Below, one piece after another: positions 55,191-64,000 of a DNA stretch of 64,000 bases. The stretch is from Diphasiastrum complanatum (lineage: Eukaryota; Streptophyta; Lycopodiopsida; Lycopodiales; Lycopodiaceae), in contig CM055109.1 in NCBI GenBank assembly GCA_029204225.1, forward strand, positions 34,161,098-34,225,097. Reading direction: 5' to 3'. The position numbers were made by a program, and so were the translations under genes. Each line of letters opens with the position of its first letter. Within the stretch, counting starts at the first letter, position 1. A model generated the notes under the pieces. It worked only from the letters and a program-made list of their open reading frames with translations, searched no databases and was not told the DNA's origin.

Positions 55191-55274
55191 GTCATACTCT
55201 TTCTAGTACCTTTAGTGCTGCAAAGTCTCTGTTCAAAGATGTAAAACCTTTATGAAATAACAAGCTTCTGAACT

Positions 55275-55452
55275 TTTTTTCTTCTTTTTTTTTAGTGGAA
55301 GTTATTTCGCTAACTGTTCGCTAAAGATCCGCCAAAGAAAAAAGGAGATCCACCAATTGTGTAGGAAAAAAGCACTCTCACCAAAGAAGGAAAGTGCTAT
55401 AATGGCAAGTTATAGACTCAAACTATGAATATTGTATCAAAGACTATAAGAG
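55275..55452 (-). repeat. A-family leader and LTR-edge scrap
   Basis: tagtggaagttatttcgcta...aaagatccgccaaagaaa matches the A1 leader (gcggaagtacttctgctaac...aaagctccgccaaggaaa, 20055-20105). It runs to a decayed primer site/LTR edge (atggcaagttatagactcaa). Sits 85 bp after exon 13. Confidence 0.65.
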
Positions 55453-57440
55453 TGTTACAACCACACTAACCGGAAACCGCCAAGTGCCGATCAACACGAG
55501 AAACTGAACACTCACAATCCACCCCACCATATGATCCAATCCAGATCCACCCTTCGTGCCGTGAGACCAATGACTAGACAACAAACGGGATCCAACTTTC
55601 AGCCCTAACGACACCACATACCTTCAGCCTTCTCCTGCCCCTAGCTAGCTCCATCCTGGCTATGCACATGCGCACTACCATCCACCAACTCCTAGGTAGA
55701 TAAAATGAATGGTAACTCAGATCTCCTTCCCTTGTATATCTCCAAGGTGGGAGCCTTCATGCCAAGCACATATCTTTGATTACAACAAGTGGCATGCATG
55801 CCTTCCAAAAGTCAACTAGTCAAGTCAATAGTCCCAGTCCAACGTCCAATTTCAAGTTAGTGGGACCCAAGGGGTTGGTTGGGCCTCTAACATACCCTTC
55901 CCATTAAAAAAGACTTTTCTTCTAAGGAAGGAAATGTAGGAATCTTTGTCTAAGCTTGTAGTCCTTTTCCCAAGTGTCCTCATCGTCGGAACTACCTTTC
56001 CAACGAACCAAGTACTTAGTCACCTGCCGGTTTCTAAGCCTACATGGATGTACATCAACAATGGCTTGTGGTTCCGAAGGTACAAAGATTGACAGATCCT
56101 CTCATCTACCTAAATCAAACCATCCTTCGCACCAAGTCATTCCTTTAAACGACTCACGTGGAAGACTGGATGGACTTTGGTTCCTTGCGAAAGGTCTAGC
56201 TGTAGGCATTTCAATTCAATTTCTTTACAATATGGAAGGGCCCACAGAAACAAGACAACTTAGGACATTTCCCTATCCACAACAGCTTGGAATCTTTTGG
56301 AATTTGAAGGTAGATCCAATCTCTTCCACAGAGACTCAAGGCTACCGCTTTTGATTAGCATAAAATTGAACTCTATCATGAGCTGTTTGTACGTTATCTC
56401 GAGTGACAAGCAACATTTCCTGCATATTTTGCAAGAAATCCACCGTTGCATTAACCTTGAGACCTTTGAGGCCAATGGAAATGGGGGCTTGAGGCTGGAA
56501 ACCATATATCAATATGCATGGACTATAACCCGTCGGTGAGTGCATTGTATTGTTATATGCAAATTCAACCATTGGGAGGTATCTTTCCCAATCGGGCTGT
56601 CGCCTGGAAATGTATGCACAAAGCATATCCTCCATAGACTGGTTCCTCCGTTCAGTCTGACCATCTAATTACAGATGATCTGATGACCCTAGACTCAATA
56701 ATTTAGTGCTTGGTGATCAGTCACAATAGTAAACCTAGAGCCATATAAATAATGTCTCTTGATTTTAAGAGCATTTATTACGGCAAAAAGCTCCTTATCA
56801 TAGGTGGAATACAACCTTTGACTAGGATCCAACTTTTTGCTTTCAAAAGCAATTGGTCTACCATCCTGAAATAACACCGACAGCAAACTCACTAGCATCC
56901 ATTTCAAGCACCTAGGATCGACTATGTGTAGTATTGGAGCTATAGACACACAGTGTTTCAAGGTTTCAAAACTTTAATTCAACTCTTTAGTCCAAATAAC
57001 TAGAGGATTGAACTTATTGTGTTAGCTAGTTTTCTTCCCCCCTTTGAGGAGATTCACCAAGGGTAATGTAATTATCACATAATCCAAGATGACTTTGTGG
57101 AAAAACCCAGTGAAGCCAAGAAAAGACACAACTTCATGTATGGTTTGGAGAATAGGTCCCTCGCGAACCTTATGAACCTTATTAGGGTCAAATTCCAACC
57201 CACACTCTGAAATAATGCGATCGAGAATTCACACTTGGATTCTTTGGCATAGAGCTTCTCCTATCTTAGTAACCTCAAGACAGTCTTGAGATGCTCCTCT
57301 AAAGATCTACTATAGATGAGAATATCATCCAAAGTAAACTATTACGAACTTCTCCAAATATAAATGAAGATCTTTCATCATTTCCTGGCAAAACTAGAAA
57401 CTCATAATGGTCGTACATTGTCCTAAACCTAGCCTTTTGC
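55453..57440 (-). mobile_element. Element B2: internally deleted chromovirus
   Basis: LTR 55453-55892 (tgttacaacc...gcctctaaca, 440 bp, matching B1), polypurine tract just right of it, chromodomain and integrase C-terminus 55920-56341, integrase end 56342-56690 (MEDMLCAYISRRQPDWERYL, FAYNNTMHSPTGYSPCILIY), then directly RNase H 56695-56961 ([40 protein letters not shown]) and RT remnants to 57440. The integrase core between is deleted at 56690. Confidence 0.88.
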
Positions 57441-57479
57441 ACAGAGGCTACAAATGCTAGGAAACATGAAGCAAAAATA

Positions 57480-58150
57480 AATCATCTTAACAAATGACAA
57501 TCGGAATAAAGAGTTGTGCAAGAACTGAAGAACCATCCAACATATATAGATCTACTGGAGGAGCAACCATAGAACCAAGAACAATATTGAAATAAGGAGC
57601 ATAGGCTAGAATATCTGTAGCAGGGCACTCAAGAGCAAGAGCAAGGTACTCATTAGATACAACAATAACAGCAGCAACAACATCAAAGCATGCTATATCA
57701 GTAGCAACGCAAGCGGGATCTACACCAAGGCATGTAGCACCTGCAATATCAACATCAACACCAAGGCATGCAACATCTACATCAACCTATAGATGTGAGT
57801 TGAACACACTATGTGAGACAATGACTAACTCAGGTAACTCAATGACAATCTCAAGTAACTCAGGTAACTCTCCCGCACAATAAGACTGAATCTTGTTCAT
57901 GGAAGGAAGCACACAAGGTGACTTAGAAAAACACTTGGAAGGAGTAGCACTCTCACAATATGGCTCAAGCCATATATCATGATCAACTACTACATCTGGA
58001 ACAACGTAAGAACCATTGAGTAGTGGTTCCATATAAAGAATAGGATCATGCACAAAGGGATCACATTCAGAGTGGTAATCAGCGAGTTGAAATGTTTGGC
58101 ACCAAGAGGTAGCTCGGCCTTTAAGTTTGGACGTAGTCGATGCAATCATA
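57480..58150 (-). CDS. Unrecognised ORF region with Val/Asp/Ala repeats
   Basis: The minus frame 57787-58149 (120 codons) contains RATSWCQTFQLADYHSECDP and PLLNGSYVVPDVVVDHDIWL. After its stop the same frame continues as VDVDVACLGVDVDIAGATCL, with repeated (T/A)CLGVD and ATDIACFDVV units, to about 57480. A related sequence lies on the + strand at 58862-59190. I recognise no family. It resembles in style, but not clearly in sequence, the accessory region of A2. Confidence 0.4.
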
Positions 58151-58861
58151 TCAGCATTAGAATGTGGATAGGTCTCAAAATAAGAAACTAGTGTATTTCT
58201 ACCAATTTGCTAATTCAATGCCCTAGAGTATCCATAATACGGTGGAATGGGAATAAATGCAAGTGTGGCTATAATATTGAGACAATTTGCACTGTACTGG
58301 AGACCAAATATCCATGATGAAAAGTATGGAAAAGAAAGCACATACCTTGATGTAAAATAAAAGTAACTCAAAATAACAAATAAAGTGGTACTTTTCTTTG
58401 TCATTGTCTTCTTCCCTCTTTTTAATCTTTTTTTTCGTAAGGGGAAATGAGAAGTGAGCAAGAAATGATCAAATGTAAAAAGAACCTGCAGAGAAATTAA
58501 ATATAACAACAAATGGAGCAGATAAGAAAAGCACAGTTAAATTCAAGCAAAGACGAAAGATAGGAAGATGTTAACTGCAAAATTTTATTTTTAAGTAATC
58601 GTAGCCAAGGTCAGGGTAGGGCAGTTGCACACAGACAGGGCAGGAAAGCAGAAGCACACGGGCAGGCAGACAGGAAGCAACACAAGGATCAGAAGGACAG
58701 CAAGGGTGTAGAGGCACGGGTAGATACAAATCAGGGGCAGGCATGATATGTAGGTAGCTGGAGAAGAGGAGGCACGTGAAGGAGTACCTGCTGTTTCCAA
58801 TTTAGAGGCCTAGCTACCTCTTGGTGGCAGTCATTTTGACTCAACGATTACTCTTCTAATT
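58151..58861. other. No gene seen
   Basis: 58200-58560 AT-rich; 58590-58800 repeats gggcaggcagacagg-type phrases. Open frames here lack protein character. Confidence 0.4.
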
Positions 58862-59190
58862 ATGATGCCTTTGTACATCATCTTATGTTTTTATATGGAT
58901 CAACTACTTGATGATTCTCAAGTTGTTCCAGATGTAGTAGTTGAGCAGGATATTTTTCTAGAGCGATATTGTGAGGGTGAGATAGTGATGGTATCACACA
59001 TTGAGAGAGTTACACATGAGGTTGATTCCGTATCACATAGTGATACAATTTGCTATTGATGTTGATTGACAGATACAAATATAGGTTGCTACTGATATGA
59101 TGCAGATACAAGTTGTTGCTGATACAGATACAGGTTGTTGCTAATACGATGCTTAATGCTGATGTTGTATGCTTTGATGTTGATGTCGAT
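58862..59190 (+). pseudogene. Inverted partner of the unrecognised ORF
   Basis: + strand: PLYIILCFYMDQLLDDSQVV then PDVVVEQDIFLERYCEGEIV aligns with ILYMEPLLNGSYVVPDVVVD-HDIWLEPYCES of the minus ORF. After the stop, gctgatacagatacaggttgttgct and gatgttgatgtcgatgatgtt repeats correspond to its DVDV/ATDIA region. It ends at the copia LTR. Confidence 0.45.
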
Positions 59191-59198
59191 GATGTTGT

Positions 59199-59550
59199 TG
59201 TTAGAATAAGTAAGCCCGAGTTTCTCTTACAGTTCCATGACTTTCCATTTTTAGCAGTGTTTTTGAGTTTTTAACTGCATATGTAGCAGCGTGCATGAGT
59301 GCCAGCTTAACGGCACATGTGGAGTAGAGTCTGGACAAACATCCCGTAGCGGGGACCGAACTGCCATGCAGCGGTACCCCACAAAATTAGGCTATATATA
59401 TGTACTCTTAAGTTTTTTTGTGTACACAGTTCAGAGAGTGTTCTTTTGGGTTGTGGTGTGATCTCTCTTTCTAGTTATCTGTGTGATTGTTGATTGCTTG
59501 CAAATTAGCTAACTATACTGCCAGTAAGATCCTTGACATGGTATCAGAGC
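59199..59550 (+). repeat. Copia 5' LTR and primer-binding site
   Basis: TGTTAGAATAAG... to ...CCTTGACA (340 bp), then tggtatcagagc, complementary to initiator Met tRNA. tatatatgta at 59393-59402 may be the TATA element of its promoter. Confidence 0.88.
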
Positions 59551-60817
59551 CTGGGAGTGGAGCAGTTTGATGTTAGCTGGGAGCCGAATTTTGGGAAAAT
59601 TCGAAGAACTGTTTACGATTAGTTAAGCAGGCAAATCGTTTGAATGTGTAGAAGAATTGAGGCTTCAGAATAAGCTATTGGCTTGATCTGGGAGCAGAAC
59701 TGGAAATTGCCAAATTTTCAAGTTGATTGGAGCAAGCAGAGGTTACTGAGAAGAACAGGTTGCTTGCATTCAATTATGCATCAATCGTGAAGCCGTAAAT
59801 TTTAACAAAGTCTAAGTAGTGGGGTGACCTTAATAGGGAAGAGAGCTCCAAGAAAATCTCAAAAAGAGATTGACAATAGCTCAAGATAACCTTTTCTGGC
59901 AGCAAGGGTTTCTGCATACAAAACCTTGGATCTCTCAACGCATTTTCTAGAGCTGTTAAGAGCTGAAAGTGGGCGCCCTAGCATCACGAGACAGTAGCCT
60001 GGGGGCCGTGGCTGGCCGTGAACCACAGAGTGTACTGGAGTGGATTGATCTGGCAGCCATAGCAAGCATAAAAACCCCATAGCTGTAAAAACTTGAAGCT
60101 GAGAGAAGAAGAAGAGAGACCCAGGGATCGCGCGCGTTGAGGACAGCTAGAACGTAGTGTTCCTAAGTATATTGTGTCTTGAAGGCTTGGATTCGGTGCA
60201 CATAATCATTTCCAACAGCTGGATCGCTGCTCATGAGATCGATGGTCATTTTTCTCAAGACTCGTAGCCATCGGATGATAGTCCATCGTTGAATTTGCAA
60301 GAAGTTCATTCCACATTTCATGTGAAAGGTCCGAAAGGCAGAAGGGCCTTCAGATTCATATAAAAATTTCAGATTGAGAGGGACCCTAAAGTTCAAATTC
60401 GTTTGAAAGGATTCACTTCAAGGTGAAGAAATAGTCTATTTTCTTCAAGAGCCCATAAATTTTGGTCTAAAGCTCCGTTTAAGGCCGTCCAAAAGTGAAA
60501 AGTTTCCAAATTAAGGGCAGAAAAGGACTATACCCTGCAAGTACAACTTCTCCCGGACAGAGTAATTGCCGTACGAGGGGGAGGAAGTGCGTCAAGGGGC
60601 AAACCACACCATTTCAGGGGCAAAGTAGCTGCCGATCCCGCATTGGAGCATTTTCCGAAAATTCCACTGAATTTGGTGGGTTAGGCCAAATTAAGCGGCA
60701 GGAGGGCCTGAAACTTTTTTGGTCAGACTTTAAAGTTGACTTTTAAAACTTCAAGTTGCTCTATAAGCTTGTCATTGGGCCTCATTAAGGCACGCTATAG
60801 GAGCAATTATTGGCGAA

Positions 60818-61611
60818 ATGGCAGGATTAGGGGAATCCGTGCTTGGAGAAGCCAGCAAATTGGATGGAGTATCCAATTATAGCATTTGGAAATCTAAAAT
60901 GAAAAGTATTTTCATGGAAAAGGAGCTGTGGGACATTGTCACTGGGGTGGAGCAACGGCCAACTACAACCCAACCGATATTCGCGCATTTGACAAAAGGG
61001 CACAGAAGGCCTTAAATTTGATAAATTTGTTAGTCAAGGACCATGTCATTGCCCATATTAGTGAAGCTGTAACAGCAAGAGGTGCTTGGGACGCCCTCAA
61101 AACATAGTTTCAAATGGCGAACCTCTCTTGAATGATGTTTTTGAGGACCAAACTCATAGGTGTTCACATGGAGGAGAATGAGGGGATAGGGTCCTATTTC
61201 ACGCGAATCAAGGAGTTACGAGGTCAGTTGACAGCTATTGGAGAGCCAACAAGAGATGTTGAGCTTGTCCACACAGCTTTGAATGGCTTGTCCGAAAATT
61301 TCTAAATGTTTGCAAGCAGCATTGCTTCGAGGGAGAGGCTACCAACGTTCGAGAATCTTCATGGCATCCTATTACAGGAGGAGCAGAGGCAAGAAGTAGT
61401 AAAAACTTGACTACCCTCATTAGAAGAGCAAGCAATGCTAGCCAACGGGAAGCATAAGTACAAGAAGCGACCCAAGAAATCAAATGTTGAGGATGATGAT
61501 TAGGGATCCACATCTGGCAAGAAAAAGAAAGGCAAGTATTTCTATTGCCAAAAGTCTGGACATTGGGCAAGAGATTGCCGCAAGAAGAAGGCAGATATTA
61601 AGAAGGGCAAA
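60818..61611 (+). pseudogene. Copia gag, several stops
   Basis: MAGLGESVLGEASKLDGVSN, then YSIWKSKMKSIFMEKELWDI (gag N-terminal domain), MEENEGIGSYFTRIKELRGQ, LPTFENLHGILLQEEQRQEV. The zinc knuckle reads YFYCQKSGHWARDC, with the first Cys replaced by Tyr. Stops at about 61013, 61130, 61303, 61409 and 61501. Confidence 0.92.
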
Positions 61612-62124
61612 GTGAAGCAGTTGACCAATCTTGCCGAGGAAGAGAATGATAGTGACAATGAAGATCAAGGCACGACATTTGCGACAGTGTTAGCATCGCA
61701 ACATTCTATTGATCATACACATTGGTATGTGGACTCAAGAGCAACGAGACACATGACCGACAACAAATCATGGTTCAAAAGCCTGGAGCTTACCAACGAT
61801 GGAGATAGAGTTGCGCAAACGAATGGCAATGAGTGCAAAATTCATGGAGTTGGTGCATCCCCTGTTCAATTTCCTGATGGACATGTGAAGGTAATTGAAA
61901 ATGTGTTGTATGTTTTTGGCCTTCAGAAAAGCCTATTGTCTGTTGGGACAATGACAGATCATAAATTGAATGTGGAGTTCAACAACAAGAAATGCCAGAT
62001 CAAGGATGTGAAACATGGTTTCAAAGAGATTCATGATGGCTTTAGGGATAAAACTTGTGGTTTGTACAAGTCAAATGCTGTTGTTACGAAGTTCAATGCA
62101 TTAGCATCAATATCTACAAAGTGA
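61612..62124 (+). pseudogene. Copia protease and start of pre-integrase
   Basis: 170 codons: an acidic start, then HWYVDSRATRHMTDNKSWFK. The protease active site DSG is changed to DSR, so it is probably dead. IENVLYVFGLQKSLLSVGTM and FNNKKCQIKDVKHGF lead into the pre-integrase region. Broken at 62124 by inserted sequence. Confidence 0.92.
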
Positions 62125-63205
62125 TTTATGGCGTAGATGTTTGGGGCATCTAAAGTATACTTGAATATCTTAACAATCATAGAGAAAGACTTGCCTCTTT
62201 GCTTCAAGTTGTCCAATCGCACCTCTAGAAGCTGGATACTTTCATCGAAGAATTCAAAAATGAAGTTGCACTTATCAAAACTTAAACATCTTCCCAAATA
62301 GCTACCTTAGCTAAAATTCAAAAACTTGAAAGTCAAGTGAAACAATAGTATACATCTATCCACGAATTTTGGGCACATGTACTTCAAAGTTCAACTACAA
62401 CTATCGCTCCACCTTTGCCTTCACCTTCATTTATCTTAGCCATGTTCACTAAGAGTCGTATGTCAGAGCACATAGCTCTTAATGTTTGTGTTAGAGATAT
62501 TATGAGCTCCCAAAATACTATTGAGAAAGCTAAGAATTTTATGAATGAGAATCTTCATTAAAACCATAGCACGGATGTAGAAACTACTTTACAACATGTG
62601 GTTCAATACCTCCACATTGAATGTGTTATCGTTAGTATCGTAAATCAATATCTATTTTTTTTTTCAGACTATTTCCATTACAGTTTTTGTTGATTGATTG
62701 TTTTCAAATTATTGAGTTTATCAATTGATGATCCTTTTATCTTCCACATTTTATTTCATTATTTTTGCTTATCAAAAATCAAAGTGTTTGACCATTTTGT
62801 ATGTCGGGCCTTAGCTTCGATGTCTATCAATGACCCATTTGATTTATCACAATAGCCAAGAGCAGTTTCAAGTCGCAACTCCACCCACTTATTGTTACCA
62901 AATATGTAGATCAAAAGCCAAATGTTGCTATTTATGACTTGCATATGAAGGTGATTTTAAAGGAGGAAGTGTTTGCAATGAAGTCCTTAGCAACGTGGCA
63001 AAGCTTTTTGTGCACACATATTCTTGTTATCTGAGACATGGACTTTAATATTGACTTTCGCGTAAACTCCATTCAGCAAATTGTATTGTCTTTTTTTTCC
63101 TCAGACACCACCCATGTATGGGTAGGGTGTGAACTAGTGTAGGATTGTCAATCCTGCATCAAGAACCCTCTACCACCACACAATACATAGGCAAATCATA
63201 GTATT
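62125..63205. repeat. Insertion of about 1.1 kb inside the copia pol
   Basis: Separates FNALASISTK from the HHCC region of the same element. On the + strand 62160-62640 has a broken helical frame (ATLAKIQKLESQVKQ, IMSSQNTIEKAKNFMNENLH). 62640-63060 is AT-rich; 63090-63200 contains accacccatgtatgggtagg. No transposase or terminal repeats recognised. Confidence 0.5.
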
Positions 63206-63210
63206 GCCTT

Positions 63211-64000
63211 TTGCAAAGCAATGCCAAAAAAGGTTCAAATGGAAACTTAGGGGCTCTACTAAAAATGCAATGCCATATTTTTCGTATTTTTCACCGGTCA
63301 GGAATTGTGAATATCAAAAGCTTGAGGCTGCTTCGCAAGCTCAAGATGGTAACAGGCCTACCTAGCTTGGATGACAAAGAAGAGTCCATTTGCAAGGAGT
63401 GCGTGCTAGGCAAGTTACATAAGTAGAAGTTCTACAAAGAAGGAGCAACAAGGGCAAAACATGTGCTTGAGTTGGTACGCTCTGATCTATGTGGACTGAT
63501 GAAGGTAATGTCTATCGGTGGAGCATTTTATTTCTTAACCTTCATTGATGACTACTCAAGAAAGACCTGGATCTACACGGTTAAGCAGAAGTCTGACACA
63601 TTTGGATGTTTCAAGAACTTCAAAGCATTGGTGGAAAATCAGTCAGGTGTCAAGTTCAAGGTACTCAGATCTGATCGTGGTGGTGAGTATCGATCCACAG
63701 ATTTTATTGATTTTTGCATGGAACATGGCATTAAACAGGAGTTTGCACAGGTTGATACACCTCAACAAAATGGGGTAGTTGAAAGGAAGAATCGTACCAT
63801 TGTTGAGGCTGCTAGGGCAATGATGACACACATGGGTGTTACTGATTCTTTCTGGGGCGAAGCTGTCAAAACTGTTGTGTTCTTGCAAACTAGAAGCCCC
63901 ACAGTTGTTGTTTGTACATAATTGCACACCCGAAGAGGCAATTCAGTGGCAAGAAGCCTAAGATGGATGGGTCGAGTATTTGGATGCCGAGTATATGTTC
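63211..64000 (+). pseudogene. Copia integrase, continues past the edge
   Basis: NIKSLRLLRKLKMVTGLPSL, CKECVLGKLHK (zinc-binding Cys pair), a stop at 63424, then LELVRSDLCGLM (first catalytic Asp), FKVLRSDRGGEYRSTDFI (second Asp), NGVVERKNRTIVEAARAMM (Glu). All three catalytic residues are present. The frame breaks near 63900 and continues in another frame with HNCTPEEA and GKKPKMDG. Confidence 0.93.

Larger units (their letters stand above)
59199..64000 (+). mobile_element. Ty1/copia retrotransposon, runs off the right edge
   Basis: 5' LTR 59199-59538, primer site 59539-59550, leader to 60817, gag 60818-61600, protease and GAG-pre-integrase 61612-62124, a 1.1-kb insertion (62125-63205), integrase 63211-64000. 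RT and 3' LTR would lie beyond the window. Confidence 0.9.

Noticed and set aside
1-64000. tRNA, rRNA, CRISPR or bacterial-type operon features
   Set aside because: None seen. The only tRNA-like matches are 12-14-nt primer-binding sites of LTR elements.

Overview
The window looks like nuclear DNA of a land plant with a large, retrotransposon-rich genome. The supporting signs are AT-rich spliced introns with GT-AG borders, abundant Ty3/gypsy chromoviruses, Ty1/copia elements and LINEs, initiator-Met-tRNA primer sites and TTTAGGG-type telomere motifs. A fern or other spore-bearing plant is my best guess. This is inference from the host gene, a cyclic-nucleotide-dependent protein kinase with four tandem binding domains, and from its giant introns. 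Nothing in the sequence proves the taxon.

The only convincing host gene runs on the + strand from at least 6525 to 55190 and continues past the right edge. I assembled 13 exons. All have GT-AG borders, and the phases agree at every junction, giving one open frame of 656 codons. The order is a basic linker, four cyclic-nucleotide-binding (CNB) domains A-D, then the start of a kinase domain (glycine loop GIGLFGKV and the ATP-binding lysine). CNB-A and CNB-D keep the Glu and Arg of the phosphate-binding cassette; B and C look degenerate. The true N-terminus and the rest of the kinase are not seen. The introns are about 4.2, 13.9, 20.5, 5.3 and more than 8.8 kb, with short introns between.

Almost everything else is transposon debris. 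1-3170: degenerate + strand gypsy. 7020-10270: LINE pieces in opposite orientations around a chromovirus fragment. 12633-14925: broken minus copia element between direct repeats, next to a perfect 72-bp inverted repeat. 16520-22449: minus gypsy element C1 interrupted by element A1. 22546-24015: scrambled gypsy pieces on both strands. 26800-28990: + strand A-family gypsy. 29637-36539: + strand gypsy interrupted by A2, a minus element lacking its RT/integrase core but carrying an unusual accessory ORF. 36540-42352: nearly full-length minus chromovirus B1. 42422-44560: CpG-rich repeat and minus LINE. 44560-45860: telomere-like motifs, BED zinc finger, CpG-rich repeat. 48540-51480: gypsy gag and LTR pieces. 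55275-57440: A and B family fragments. 57500-59190: two related ORFs in opposite orientation. 59199-64000: + strand copia element running off the edge.

No tRNA, rRNA, CRISPR or operon-like structure was seen. The strongest lead is the four-CNB kinase gene and its short exons of 33-81 nt. Next are the non-autonomous A2 element with its accessory ORF and several hairpin or CpG-palindrome structures.
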